A DNA stretch of 64,000 nt from Streptomyces sp. V4I2 (GCF_030817655.1 NZ_JAUSZM010000003.1:8060001-8124000); one strand, 5' to 3'; shown: positions 8,772 through 17,856, numbered from the stretch's first letter. Program-made: numbers and translations. The notes: a model not told the origin generated them from the sequence alone.

Positions 8772-9434
8772 TCAGTGGATGATGCCGGTCCGCAGGGCCA
8801 CGGCGACCATGCCGGCGCGGTCTCCGGTGCCGAGCTTGCGGGCGATGCGGGCAAGGTGGCTCTTGACGGTCAGGGCCGACAGGCCCATCGAGACGCCGAT
8901 CGCCTTGTTGGACTGGCCCTCCGCGACCAGTCGCAGCACCTCGACCTCACGGCCGGACAGTTCGCGGTAGCCACCCGGGTGACTCGGGGCACCCGGGGGG
9001 CGGCGGTGCATACGGGCGGCGGCGGCTCCGATGGGGGCGGCACCCGGTCGGGTGGGGAGCCCGACGTTGGTGCGGGTGCCGGTGACGACGTAGCCCTTCA
9101 CACCGCCGGCCAGGGCGTTGCGTACGGCGCCGATGTCGTCGGCGGCGGAAAGGGCGAGGCCGTTGGGCCAGCCCGCGGCGCGGGTCTCCGACAGCAGGGT
9201 GAGGCCGGAGCCGTCGGGCAGATGGACGTCGGCGACACAGATGTCGCGGGGGTTGCCGATGCGGGGACGAGCCTCCGCGACGGACGAGGCCTCGATGACG
9301 TCGCGCACACCGAGCGCCCACAGGTGGCGGGTGACGGTGGAGCGGACGCGGGGGTCGGCCACGACCACCATGGCGGTCGGCTTGTTCGGGCGGTAGGCGA
9401 CCAGGCTTGCGGGCTGCTCGAGGAGAACGGACAC
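8772..9434 (-). CDS. Orphan LuxR/NarL-type response regulator
   Basis: A 220-aa two-domain regulator. The receiver half (about 20-130) keeps the phosphoacceptor region (CVADVHLPDGSG) but opens with VVVADPRVR, with a single Asp where typical receivers have an acidic pair, so phosphorylation may be atypical. The LuxR helix-turn-helix is at the C-terminus (ELSGREVEVLRLVAEGQSNK, then TVKSHLARIARKLG). No sensor kinase gene is adjacent. The GTG at 9434 is chosen because AGGAGG lies four bases upstream; an ATG at 9494 has no such site. The sequence is, from memory, highly conserved across Streptomyces, which suggests a core role. Confidence 0.88.
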   Translation of the reverse strand: MSVLLEQPASLVAYRPNKPTAMVVVADPRVRSTVTRHLWALGVRDVIEASSVAEARPRIGNPRDICVADVHLPDGSGLTLLSETRAAGWPNGLALSAADDIGAVRNALAGGVKGYVVTGTRTNVGLPTRPGAAPIGAAAARMHRRPPGAPSHPGGYRELSGREVEVLRLVAEGQSNKAIGVSMGLSALTVKSHLARIARKLGTGDRAGMVAVALRTGIIH

Positions 9435-9490
9435 CAGGCCTCCTGGGTGGGGGACGAACCATGCTTTGAAGGTCACAGACGTCTTCGGCA

Positions 9491-9504
9491 CCAAACCCGT
9501 TTGG
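9491..9504. promoter_or_regulatory. Inverted repeat upstream of the response regulator
   Basis: CCAAAC-CC-GTTTGG has 6-bp perfect arms and sits 57 bases upstream of the response-regulator start, in an AT-richer promoter region (9490-9600). It could be an autoregulatory or other repressor site. Confidence 0.35.
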
Positions 9505-9595
9505 CTTTAGAGAATGATCACGATTTAGTGAGTAACAATCCGTGCAATTCGGACACGCGATCGATCATTCGAAGATCGAACGGGTTCATTCTGTG

Positions 9596-9625
9596 TCGAT
9601 ACGCGGCCGAAAGTGGCCGTATCGA
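9596..9625. terminator. Bulged hairpin downstream of the DUF3000 gene
   Basis: TCGATACG...GGCC and GGCCGTATCGA pair over 11 bases with a two-base bulge and a short GAAAGT loop. It starts about 28 bases past the stop of the minus-strand DUF3000 gene, as expected for its terminator. Confidence 0.45.
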
Positions 9626-9653
9626 CAAAGTGATTGCCAAGAATGCCCCGCTG

Positions 9654-10322
9654 TCAGCGCGACTGCGGGCCGCGTCGCTGCGGCAGCGTGACCACCGACG
9701 CGTCGCCCGGCCCGGCCGGCGGCAGGCCGGCGATCTGGGCGAGCAGGTCGCACCAGGAGGCCAGGTGGGCCGCGGTGTCCGGAACGCCCCCCAGGCCCTC
9801 GCGAGGCGTCCAGGAGGCGCGGATCTCGATCTGGGAGGCGGCCGGCCGTTCGGACAGGCCGCCGAAGTAGTGGGAGCTCGCGCGGGTGACCGTGCCGCTC
9901 GGCTCGCCGAACGCCTGGCCGCGCGCCGTGAGCGCACCGGTGAGCCACGACCAGCACACCTCGGGCAACAGCGGATCGGACGCCATCTCCGGCTCCAGCT
10001 CCGCCCGCACCAGCGTCACCAGCCGGAAGGTGCCCCGCCAGGCGTCGTGCCCGGCCGGGTCGTGCAGCAGCACCAGCCGGCCGTCGGCCAGGTCCTGGTC
10101 GCCGTCGACGACCGCCGCCTCCAGCGCGTACGCGTACGGCGCGAGCCGCTGCGGCGCGCGCGTCGGCTCGATCTCGACCTGCGGCCGCAGCCGCGCGGCC
10201 CTGAGCGCGTCGACAGCCGCCCGGAAGGGCAGCGGATCCGTGCCGCTCGTATGCAGGTCCTCCTCCTTCGCGTCGTCCATTCCGTCAGCGCCGTCCGACA
10301 GTCGTCCCTGAGCCGCAGCCAT
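9654..10322 (-). CDS. DUF3000-family protein
   Basis: A 222-aa protein matching the actinobacterial DUF3000 family: PLPFRAAVDALRAARLRPQVEIEP, APYAYALEAAV, HDPAGHDAWRGTFRLVTLVRAELE, and a WSWLTGAL region. No signal peptide or membrane segment; probably cytosolic. No enzymatic motif is recognisable and the family function is unknown. The ATG at 10322 (MAAAQGRL) is chosen because the region before it (MSSLHEAPVPFNLPR) lacks family resemblance; an internal ATG at 10280 is possible. It diverges from hemE, and the pairing of DUF3000 with hemE is, from memory, conserved in Streptomyces. Confidence 0.82.
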   Translation of the reverse strand: MAAAQGRLSDGADGMDDAKEEDLHTSGTDPLPFRAAVDALRAARLRPQVEIEPTRAPQRLAPYAYALEAAVVDGDQDLADGRLVLLHDPAGHDAWRGTFRLVTLVRAELEPEMASDPLLPEVCWSWLTGALTARGQAFGEPSGTVTRASSHYFGGLSERPAASQIEIRASWTPREGLGGVPDTAAHLASWCDLLAQIAGLPPAGPGDASVVTLPQRRGPQSR

Positions 10323-10429
10323 GCGGGGAAGATTAAAGGGAACGGGGGCTTCGTGCAGGGAGGACACCCTGTTGCCCGGTGTCGGGGTTGCCGTCCGGGC
10401 CGGGCCGGGCCCCGTGCGAGACTTGCCCC

Positions 10430-11497
10430 GTGAGTGCCAACGAGAGCCCCGCGACGCCGCAGCAGACAGCCACGTACGAGTCCGCCTTCATGAAGGCGTG
10501 CAGGCGCGAGCCCGTGCCGCACACCCCGGTGTGGTTCATGCGGCAGGCCGGGCGCTCACTGCCGGAGTACCGCAAGGTGCGCGACGGCATCCCGATGCTC
10601 GAGTCCTGCACGCGGCCCGAGCTGGTCACCGAGATCACCCTCCAGCCGGTGCGCAGGCACAACGTGGACGCGGCGATCTACTACAGCGACATCGTCGTCC
10701 CGCTCAAGGCCATCGGCGTCGACCTCGACATCAAGCCCGGCGTCGGCCCGGTCGTCGAACGCCCGATCCGCACCCGCGAGGACCTCGCCCAGCTGCGTGA
10801 CCTGATCCCCGAGGACGTGTCGTACGTCACCGAGGCGATCGGGCTGCTGACCCGCGAGCTCGGCTCCACCCCCCTCATCGGGTTCGCCGGCGCGCCGTTC
10901 ACCCTCGCGAGCTACCTCGTCGAGGGCGGCCCCTCGCGTACGTACGAGAACGCCAAGGCGATGATGTACGGCGACCCCGAACTGTGGGCCGACCTGCTCG
11001 ACCGCCTCGCGGACATCACGGCCGCCTTCCTCAAGGTGCAGATCGAGGCGGGCGCGAGCGCCGTCCAGCTGTTCGACTCCTGGGCCGGCGCGCTGGCCCC
11101 CGCCGACTACCGCCACTCGGTGCTGCCCGCCTCCGCGAAGGTGTTCCGCGCGGTCGAGGGGTACGGCGTCCCGCGCATCCACTTCGGGGTCGGCACCGGC
11201 GAGTTGCTGGGGCTCATGGGCGAGGCCGGCGCGGACGTCGTCGGAGTCGACTGGCGCGTCCCGCTCGACGAGGCCGCCCGCCGGGTCGGCCCCGGCAAGG
11301 CACTCCAGGGCAACCTCGACCCGACCGTCCTGTTCGCCGGCAGGGAGGCCGTCGAGACCAAGACCCGCGAGGTCCTGGACGCGGCGGCCGGCCTCGAGGG
11401 CCATGTCTTCAACCTCGGCCACGGCGTCATGCCGTCCACCGACCCGGACGCGCTGACCCGTCTCGTGGAGTACGTCCACACGCAGACCGCGCGCTGA
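10430..11497 (+). CDS. hemE: Uroporphyrinogen decarboxylase
   Basis: A 355-aa enzyme that decarboxylates uroporphyrinogen III to coproporphyrinogen III, the last step before the haem routes diverge. The substrate-binding N-terminal motif WFMRQAGRSLPEYR (residues 35-48), the GFAGAPFTLASYLVEGG motif and the conserved C-terminal NLGHGVMPSTDPD are all present; length is normal. GTG at 10430 is preferred over an in-frame upstream ATG at 10379, since homologues begin at SANESPATPQQ. No good Shine-Dalgarno precedes the GTG. The later-step genes cgoX and chdC lie at 15427 and 17106 on the same strand, with three genes of opposite strand in between. Confidence 0.95.
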   Translation: MSANESPATPQQTATYESAFMKACRREPVPHTPVWFMRQAGRSLPEYRKVRDGIPMLESCTRPELVTEITLQPVRRHNVDAAIYYSDIVVPLKAIGVDLDIKPGVGPVVERPIRTREDLAQLRDLIPEDVSYVTEAIGLLTRELGSTPLIGFAGAPFTLASYLVEGGPSRTYENAKAMMYGDPELWADLLDRLADITAAFLKVQIEAGASAVQLFDSWAGALAPADYRHSVLPASAKVFRAVEGYGVPRIHFGVGTGELLGLMGEAGADVVGVDWRVPLDEAARRVGPGKALQGNLDPTVLFAGREAVETKTREVLDAAAGLEGHVFNLGHGVMPSTDPDALTRLVEYVHTQTAR

Positions 11498-11504
11498 GCC
11501 GGTC

Positions 11505-12329
11505 TCACCAGGTGTGCCGGGGCCGTGCCTTCCTGCCGAAGAGCAGGCCGCGCGGTTCCGGTGGCGGGGGCGTGCCCGGCTTGAGGGGCCAGGCGAGCAG
11601 CATGCCCGCGAGGAAGCCGACGATGTGCGCCGCGTACGCCACCGTCCCGGCGTCGGACACGCCGTCACCGGACGAGTAGAACGCCTGCAGCACGAACCAG
11701 AACCCGAGCACCAGCCACGCCGGCAGTCGCAGCGGCAGGAAGACCAGGAACGGGACGAGCACCCAGACCCTGGCCTTCGGGTACAGCACGAGATAGGCGC
11801 CCAGGACCCCGGCGATCGCCCCCGACGCGCCGATCAGGGGGTCGGCCGAGTCGGCGTTGAGGACCGCGAAGCCGTACGACGCCGCGTAGCCGCAGACGAC
11901 GTAGAAGAGCGCGAACCGCACGTGTCCCATGCGGTCCTCGATGTTGTTGCCGAAGATCAGCAGGAAGAGCATGTTGCCGAGCAGGTGCAGCCAGCCGCCG
12001 TGCAGGAACATCGCAGTGAGGACCGACAGTTCGGGGGACTTGTCGTAACCCGGCGGGCCCACCACGCAGCCCGCGCCCTGCGGACCTACGGCGACATCGC
12101 CCGTCGGCACCACGCGCGGCAGCTGATGGTGGATCAACTCCTGTGGCACCGCCGCGTAGTGGTCCAGGAACGCCTGGAGGTGGCACAGCTGGGCCAGGCT
12201 GCTGTCCCCGGCCACGGAGCCGGCGAGGCCGGGCATGGACAGGAACACGAGGACGTTCGCGGCGATCAGCGCGTACGTCACCACGGGGGTGCGCCGCGCC
12301 GGGTTCACGTCATGGACGGGGATGACCAC
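11505..12329 (-). CDS. Rhomboid-family intramembrane serine protease
   Basis: A 274-aa polytopic membrane protein. The catalytic serine is in GASGAIAG (Ser169) and the histidine in AYAAHIVGF (His235); the HGGWLHLLGNM motif (110-120) supplies the His and Asn of the oxyanion region. About six to seven hydrophobic segments are visible, with a loop of about 60 residues between the first and second. Rhomboids cleave transmembrane segments of other proteins; the substrate is unknown. The start is GTG at 12329 without a strong ribosome site; an out-of-frame ATG nearby was rejected. It converges with hemE, leaving only seven bases between the stops. Confidence 0.9.
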   Translation of the reverse strand: MVIPVHDVNPARRTPVVTYALIAANVLVFLSMPGLAGSVAGDSSLAQLCHLQAFLDHYAAVPQELIHHQLPRVVPTGDVAVGPQGAGCVVGPPGYDKSPELSVLTAMFLHGGWLHLLGNMLFLLIFGNNIEDRMGHVRFALFYVVCGYAASYGFAVLNADSADPLIGASGAIAGVLGAYLVLYPKARVWVLVPFLVFLPLRLPAWLVLGFWFVLQAFYSSGDGVSDAGTVAYAAHIVGFLAGMLLAWPLKPGTPPPPEPRGLLFGRKARPRHTW

Positions 12330-12453
12330 AAGGAAGTACTGCCCCCGATGCGGTCGGTGAATCGGTGAACGCCGTCCGCCGCGCGTGCGTATGTCTCCTC
12401 AACCGCCCGCGGCACGGGGAAGGCGCTCGCGGGGACGACGTGAGGAACAGGCG

Positions 12454-12777
12454 ATGAACGACCGAGTTACTCCTCCGATGCACGCCCTGCCGGACGGCGA
12501 GGCCGAGATCTCCTTGGTGCTGCGCCTGCCGTGGGAGGACGTGGCCAGGCTCGGCCAGGAGGCCGGACGGCTGGCCTCCCAGATGCAGCGACCGGTGACC
12601 CTCGACGAGGCGGTGAGCAACCGGCTGCGGTCCGCGCGGCCGGCGGCCTCCCACGCGAAGCCCGCGGGCGAGCAGCCGACGCCCATGCCCACGAGCGCGT
12701 CCGTCTCGTCGCTGCCGCCGCGGCCCCCGGCCGATCAGGCGCGGCAGGCCATCGAGCGGATCAACGGGTCGGCGTAG
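12454..12777 (+). CDS. Conserved hypothetical protein
   Basis: A 107-aa protein I do not recognise. It starts at ATG 12454 with GAGGA seven bases upstream. Residues 14-55 look folded (ISLVLRLPWEDVARLGQEAG, then SQMQRPVTLDEAVSNRLR), while the rest is Pro/Ala/Ser-rich and ends in a short helix (QARQAIERINGSA). No signal peptide. It diverges from the rhomboid gene and converges with the flavoprotein gene at 12800. Codon use matches the neighbours, so it is probably real. Confidence 0.7.
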   Translation: MNDRVTPPMHALPDGEAEISLVLRLPWEDVARLGQEAGRLASQMQRPVTLDEAVSNRLRSARPAASHAKPAGEQPTPMPTSASVSSLPPRPPADQARQAIERINGSA

Positions 12778-12799
12778 CGGCCCGGCGAGCAGCAGTCCC

Positions 12800-14218
12800 T
12801 CAAGAGGCCCGCACTTTCACCGCTGCCTTGCGGGCGGCCACCAGCACGGGGTCCCACACCGGTGAGAACGGCGGCGCGTAGCCCAGGTCCAGGGCCGTCA
12901 TCTGTTCCACCGTCATGCCGGCCGTCAGCGCCACCGCGGCGATGTCGACGCGCTTGCCCGCGCCCTCCCGGCCCACGATCTGCACGCCGAGCAGCCGCCC
13001 CGTGCGGCGCTCGGCGAGCATCTTCACCGTCATGGGGGAGGCATCGGGGTAGTAGCCCGCGCGGCTGGTCGACTCGATGGTGACCGACTCGAATTGCAGG
13101 CCCACCCTGAGCGCGTCCTTCTCGCGCAGGCCGGTGCGGGCGATCTCCAGGTCGCAGACCTTGCTGACCGCCGTGCCGACGACGCCCGGGAACGTGGCGT
13201 AGCCGCCTCCGGCGTTGGTGCCGATGACCTGGCCGTGCTTGTTGGCGTGGGTGCCGAGCGCGATGTGCCGCTCCTGGCCGGACACCAGGTCGAGGACCTC
13301 GACGCAGTCGCCGCCGGCCCACACGTTCTGCTGCCCGCGCACCCGCATCGCGAGGTCGGTCAGCAGCCCGCCGTGGTTGCCGAGGGGCAGCCCCGCGGCC
13401 TTCGCCAGCCCCGTCTCGGGCCGTACGCCGATACCGAGCACCACCACGTCCGCCGGGTACTCGGCGTCGTCCGTGACCACCGCCCGCACCCGGCCGTCGT
13501 CACCCGTGAGCAGCTTGGTCACCTCGGCGTCGTTGACCATGGTGATGCCCAGGCCCTCCATGGCCTCGTGCACCAGGCGGCCCATGTCCGGGTCGAGCGT
13601 GGACATGGGCTCCTTGCCGCGGTTGACGACCGTCACCTCATACCCGCGGTTGATGAGCGCCTCGGCCATCTCGACGCCGATGTAGCCGGCGCCGACGACG
13701 ACCGCGCGCCGACCACGCGTGCGTGCCAGCGTGTCCAGCAGCGCCTGCCCGTCGTCGAGGGTCTGCACGCCGTGCACCCCAGGGGCGTCGGCCCCCGGCA
13801 GGTCCGGGCGGATCGGGCGGGCGCCGGTCGCGATCACGAGCTTGTCGTACGACGTCCAGGACTCGGCCCCGGAATCGACGTCACGCGCGCGTACCCGCCC
13901 CCGCCCGACGTCGATCTCCGTGACCTCGGTGCGCATCCGCAGGTCGATGTCGCGGGCCCGGTGCTCCTCGGGCGTCCGCGCGATCAACTGGTCCCGCTCG
14001 GTGACGTCGCCGCCCACCCAGTACGGGATGCCGCACGCCGAGTAGGACGTGAAGTGGCCGCGCTCGAACGCCACGATCTCCAACTCGTCGGGGCCCTTCA
14101 TGCGACGGGCCTGCGACGCCGCGGACATGCCCGCGGCGTCGCCGCCGATCACCACCAGACGCTCGGCCCCAGAGCCCGTCCTACGGCCCGTCCCACGGCT
14201 CGCTCCGCTCATGCTCAT
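12800..14218 (-). CDS. FAD-dependent pyridine nucleotide-disulfide oxidoreductase, CoA-disulfide-reductase/NADH-oxidase type
   Basis: A 472-aa flavoprotein. VVIGGDAAGMSAASQARR (22-39) is the FAD dinucleotide fold, SYSACGIPYWVGG holds the single redox cysteine typical of CoA-disulfide reductases and NADH oxidases, VVVGAGYIGVEMAEAL is the NAD(P)H fold, and VWAGGDCVEV is the second FAD motif. The C-terminal dimerisation domain is complete (VGREGAGKRVDIAAVALTAGM). It may reduce thiol disulfides or polysulfides, or oxidise NADH; the sequence does not decide. Monocistronic; it converges with the gene at 12454. Confidence 0.88.
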   Translation of the reverse strand: MSMSGASRGTGRRTGSGAERLVVIGGDAAGMSAASQARRMKGPDELEIVAFERGHFTSYSACGIPYWVGGDVTERDQLIARTPEEHRARDIDLRMRTEVTEIDVGRGRVRARDVDSGAESWTSYDKLVIATGARPIRPDLPGADAPGVHGVQTLDDGQALLDTLARTRGRRAVVVGAGYIGVEMAEALINRGYEVTVVNRGKEPMSTLDPDMGRLVHEAMEGLGITMVNDAEVTKLLTGDDGRVRAVVTDDAEYPADVVVLGIGVRPETGLAKAAGLPLGNHGGLLTDLAMRVRGQQNVWAGGDCVEVLDLVSGQERHIALGTHANKHGQVIGTNAGGGYATFPGVVGTAVSKVCDLEIARTGLREKDALRVGLQFESVTIESTSRAGYYPDASPMTVKMLAERRTGRLLGVQIVGREGAGKRVDIAAVALTAGMTVEQMTALDLGYAPPFSPVWDPVLVAARKAAVKVRAS

Positions 14219-14272
14219 GCGAACACGCTACGGGGCCAGGGCATTTCGGTCTGCCCGGTTCTCCGGGCCGGC

Positions 14273-15268
14273 TCAGTTCTCCTCGCCGCCCTCCCGAGGA
14301 CGGGTGGGCTCCGGCGCGGTCCTGGCTGTCGGCAGCGGGCCCAGCGCGGTCGTCGCGGACGCCGTGGCGGGACGACGGGGCATCCGGGGCCGGATGAGAC
14401 GCAGCCACACGAGAAGGACCAGCACGATGACCGCCGCGAACGGAAGCACCGCGGCGATCGCCACCACGATCCAGCGCAGCATCGTCACGAGCGCGTCCCA
14501 GCCGCCCGTCAGCGCGTCGAGGACCCCGGGATCCTCGTCCTCCTTCGGGGCCACCTTCACCGGCGTCTCCGACAGGTTCAGGGTGATGGTCGCCAGGCCG
14601 GCGCGGTCCTTCAAGGACGCCTGCCGGGCCAGCAGCGACTCCAGGTCGGCCTGGCGGGTGCTCAGCTCGCCCTCCAGTGTCACCACGTCGCTCAGCTTGG
14701 TCGCCTGGTCCATCAGCTCGCGGATCCGCGCCACGCTCGCGCGCTGCGAGGTGATGCGGCTCTCCACGTCGACGACCTGGTCGGTGACGTCCTGCGCCTT
14801 CGCCGTGCGCTCCAGGAGCTTGCCCGAGCCCTCCAGGTCGGCGAGGACCTCCTCGTACTCGTCGACCGGCACGCGCAGCACCACGTGCGTCTGCTCGTGG
14901 CCCTCCTCGTCCCGGGACGTGGTCTCGTTGCCGACGTAGCCGCCCGCGTTCTCGATGGTGGTGCGGGCCTCGGCGAGGGACTTCGACACGTCCTTGACCT
15001 GCACGGTCAGGGAGGCGGTACGGATGATGTGGTTCGTGGAGATCTTGGGCGGGGCGGTCGCCTTGGCGCCGCTGCCGCTGTCGCTGTCCGCGGCGCCGCC
15101 GGGAGCGACCTCCTTCGCCTCGCTCTGCGCGGCGGCCTCGTCTTTGGCCGTGCCGGCACCGGAATCACTGCTGTCGGCACCACCGCTGCAGCCGGTCAGC
15201 GCGAGGGCCGCGGCCAGCAGGACCCCGGCCAGGGTCTGGACGGGTCGTACGGAACGTCGTGTGCGCAT
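14273..15268 (-). CDS. DUF4349 lipoprotein
   Basis: A 331-aa protein with a lipoprotein signal (hydrophobic core then ALTGC, Cys27). A Ser/Ala/Gly/Asp-rich linker (28-75) precedes the DUF4349 domain, which opens with RTASLTVQVKDVSKSLAEAR, contains a long predicted coiled coil (about 150-225), and is followed by a transmembrane segment (about 250-285, WIVVAIAAVLPFAAVIVLVLLVW) and an Arg/Pro-rich tail. The lipid anchor and the C-terminal membrane helix would hold the coiled coil outside the cell. Function unknown. Start at ATG 15268, with GGGGG about nine bases upstream, is favoured over the longer frame because it yields the signal peptide. Confidence 0.85.
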   Translation of the reverse strand: MRTRRSVRPVQTLAGVLLAAALALTGCSGGADSSDSGAGTAKDEAAAQSEAKEVAPGGAADSDSGSGAKATAPPKISTNHIIRTASLTVQVKDVSKSLAEARTTIENAGGYVGNETTSRDEEGHEQTHVVLRVPVDEYEEVLADLEGSGKLLERTAKAQDVTDQVVDVESRITSQRASVARIRELMDQATKLSDVVTLEGELSTRQADLESLLARQASLKDRAGLATITLNLSETPVKVAPKEDEDPGVLDALTGGWDALVTMLRWIVVAIAAVLPFAAVIVLVLLVWLRLIRPRMPRRPATASATTALGPLPTARTAPEPTRPREGGEEN

Positions 15269-15426
15269 GTGGGCGTACCCCCGAGGGTTGTGACGACTGA
15301 CGCTCCTTCGACGCCGGACCCCGCCCGAACGTTGGCGGGAAACGGTCCCGATGCGGTCACGGTCGGGACTCGTGAAGGACACCGGGGCGCCGCGGCGGTG
15401 TCAGTGGGGTCTGAGAAAGTGGGCAC

Positions 15427-17019
15427 ATGAGCGCAACGGGTACGGGCAGCGGGCATGTCGTCGTCATCGGAGCCGGGATCGCGGGGCTGGCCGCCGCCCA
15501 CCGGCTGCTGCAGCGCGGCGCGCGCGTGACGGTGCTGGAGGCGTCCGACCGGGTCGGCGGCAAGCTGCTGCCCGGCGAGATCGCGGGCGCCCGTGTCGAC
15601 CTCGGCGCCGAGTCGATGCTCGCCCGCCGCCCCGAGGCCGTCGCCCTCGCCCGCGAGATCGGCCTCGCCGACCGCCTCCAGCCGCCCGCCACCGCGACCG
15701 CCTCCCTGTGGACCCGCGGCGCCCTGCGCCCCATGCCCAAGGGCCACGTCATGGGCGTCCCCGGCACCGCCGCCGCCCTCACCGGCGTGCTGTCCGACGA
15801 GGGCCTCGCACGCATCGAACGCGACGCCGACCTGCCCCGCACGGAGGTCGGCGAGGACGTGGCGGTCGGGGAATACGTGGCGGCGCGGCTGGGCCGCGAG
15901 GTCGTCGACCGCCTCGTCGAGCCGCTGCTGGGCGGCGTCTACGCGGGCGACGCGTACCGCATCTCGATGCGGTCGGCGGTCCCGCAGCTCTTCCAGGCCG
16001 CGCTCACGCACGACTCGTTGACGGAGGCGGTCCGCGAGATCCAGTCCAAGGCCGCCGCCAACCAGCAGACCGGGCCGGTGTTCATGGGCATCGAGGGCGG
16101 GGTGGGGACCCTGCCGCCGGCTGTCGCGGAGTCGGTGCGGCAGCGCGGGGGCGAGATCCTGACCGGGATGCCGGTGAAGGAGCTGCGCAGGGTGGGGCCG
16201 CCGGGAGCGGAAGGCGCGGGCGAGCCGCGTGCCTTCGGCCGCGGCGGCTCGGCGGTCGGCGGGGTCGGTCCCGCGCGCGCGGGAGACGAGTCGGCGGACC
16301 ACGGGGCCGGACCGAGCCCCTCCGACGGCCCGCTCTCCCAGCTCCCCGCGGCGGCGCGGCCGCGCGCGACCTGGCGGGTCCTCGCCGGTGACCGTGCGCT
16401 GTACGCGGACGCCGTCGTCATCGCCGTGCCCGCCCCGGCCGCCGGCACGCTCCTGCGCACCGAGTCCCCGGCGGCCGCCGCCGAGCTCACCGCCGTCGAG
16501 TACGCCTCCATGGCCCTGGTCACCCTCGCCTACCGCCGCGCCGACATCACCCTCCCCGAGGGCAGCGGCTTTCTCGTGCCGCCGGTCGACGGGCGCACCA
16601 TCAAGGCGTCGACGTTCGCCTCCCAGAAGTGGGGCTGGATCGCCGACGAGAACCCGGACCTGCTCGTCCTGCGCACCTCCGTCGGGCGCTACGGCGAGAC
16701 GGAGATCCTCCAGCGCGAGGACGCCGACCTGGTGGCCGTCTCCCGACACGACCTGCGCGAGGCCACCGGCCTGGACGCCGCCCCTGTCGAGACCCGCGTC
16801 ACCCGATGGAACGACGGGCTGCCGCAGTACCCCGTCGGCCACCACGCGCGCGTGGCCCGCATCCGCGAGCACGTCGGCAAGCTGCCGGGCCTCGCGGTCT
16901 GCGGCGCGGTGTACGACGGCGTGGGCATCCCGGCGTGCATCGCGAGCGCGTACGCGGCCGTCGACCAGATCCAGGGTGACCTTGGAATCGAAAGGGGTAG
17001 CGCGAAGCGCTTCGGTTGA
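15427..17019 (+). CDS. cgoX: Coproporphyrinogen III oxidase (HemG/HemY-type flavoprotein), with low-complexity insertion
   Basis: A 530-aa FAD enzyme. HVVVIGAGIAGLAAAHRLLQ (10-29) is the FAD fold, GGKLLPGEIAGARVDLGAES follows, and the C-terminal FAD motif is AVYDGVGIPACIASAYAA. Usually named protoporphyrinogen oxidase, but actinobacteria use the coproporphyrin-dependent route, so the substrate is probably coproporphyrinogen III; the adjacent chdC supports this. Length exceeds the usual 460-490 because residues about 258-318 form a Gly/Ala/Pro/Asp-rich insertion between two core strands. This may be a species-level expansion in a surface loop. Confidence 0.93.
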   Translation: MSATGTGSGHVVVIGAGIAGLAAAHRLLQRGARVTVLEASDRVGGKLLPGEIAGARVDLGAESMLARRPEAVALAREIGLADRLQPPATATASLWTRGALRPMPKGHVMGVPGTAAALTGVLSDEGLARIERDADLPRTEVGEDVAVGEYVAARLGREVVDRLVEPLLGGVYAGDAYRISMRSAVPQLFQAALTHDSLTEAVREIQSKAAANQQTGPVFMGIEGGVGTLPPAVAESVRQRGGEILTGMPVKELRRVGPPGAEGAGEPRAFGRGGSAVGGVGPARAGDESADHGAGPSPSDGPLSQLPAAARPRATWRVLAGDRALYADAVVIAVPAPAAGTLLRTESPAAAAELTAVEYASMALVTLAYRRADITLPEGSGFLVPPVDGRTIKASTFASQKWGWIADENPDLLVLRTSVGRYGETEILQREDADLVAVSRHDLREATGLDAAPVETRVTRWNDGLPQYPVGHHARVARIREHVGKLPGLAVCGAVYDGVGIPACIASAYAAVDQIQGDLGIERGSAKRFG

Positions 17020-17105
17020 GGGTGGTGGTGGGCGACGGGCGGGCGTGGAGGAGCTCACCGCCAACCCGGTGCGGAGTCTGCACGGAGGAGCGGGAGAATG
17101 AGGCC

Positions 17106-17837
17106 ATGAGTGACGACGCCCCCACCACCGACCCGGCCCGGATCCCGAACAAGGGCAAGCTGGCCAAGGACCTCAACGAGGTCATCCGCTACACCCTCTG
17201 GTCCGTCTTCAAGCTGAAGGACGTGCTCCCCGAGGACCGCGCGGGCTACGCCGACGAGGTCCAGGAGCTGTTCGACCAGCTCGCCGCGAAGGACGTGACG
17301 GTCCGCGGCACCTACGACGTCTCGGGCCTGCGTGCCGACGCCGACCTCATGATCTGGTGGCACGCGGAGACCGCCGACCAGCTCCAGGAGGCGTACAACC
17401 TCTTCCGCCGCACCAGGCTGGGCCGCGCGTTGGAGCCGGTGTGGTCGAACATGGCGCTGCACCGCCCCGCCGAGTTCAACCGCTCGCACATCCCGGCGTT
17501 CCTCGCCGACGAGACGCCGCGCAACTACATCAGCGTCTACCCCTTCGTGCGCTCCTACGACTGGTACCTGCTGCCCGACGAGGACCGCCGCCGCATGCTC
17601 GCCGACCACGGCAAGATGGCCCGCGGCTTCCCGGACGTGCGCGCCAACACGGTCGCCTCGTTCTCCCTCGGCGACTACGAATGGCTCCTCGCCTTCGAGG
17701 CCGACGAGCTGTACCGCATCGTCGACCTCATGCGCCACCTGCGCGCCTCCGAGGCCCGGATGCACGTCCGCGAGGAGGTCCCCTTCTACACGGGGCGCCG
17801 CAAGGACATCGGCGAGCTGGTCGCGGGCCTGGCCTGA
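17106..17837 (+). CDS. chdC: Coproheme decarboxylase (HemQ)
   Basis: A 243-aa chlorite-dismutase-fold enzyme that oxidatively decarboxylates coproheme to haem b, the final step of the coproporphyrin-dependent pathway. His168 (LADHGKMAR) fits the proximal haem ligand, Tyr145 (ISVYPFVRS) the radical-forming tyrosine and His128 (NRSHIPAF) the distal histidine; the three are spaced exactly as in the Corynebacterium enzyme as I remember it (158, 135, 118). GGGAG nine bases upstream supports the ATG at 17106. It lies 86 bases after cgoX on the same strand and is probably cotranscribed with it. Confidence 0.95.
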   Translation: MSDDAPTTDPARIPNKGKLAKDLNEVIRYTLWSVFKLKDVLPEDRAGYADEVQELFDQLAAKDVTVRGTYDVSGLRADADLMIWWHAETADQLQEAYNLFRRTRLGRALEPVWSNMALHRPAEFNRSHIPAFLADETPRNYISVYPFVRSYDWYLLPDEDRRRMLADHGKMARGFPDVRANTVASFSLGDYEWLLAFEADELYRIVDLMRHLRASEARMHVREEVPFYTGRRKDIGELVAGLA

Positions 17838-17856
17838 TCGGCCAAGGGCCGGGCGC

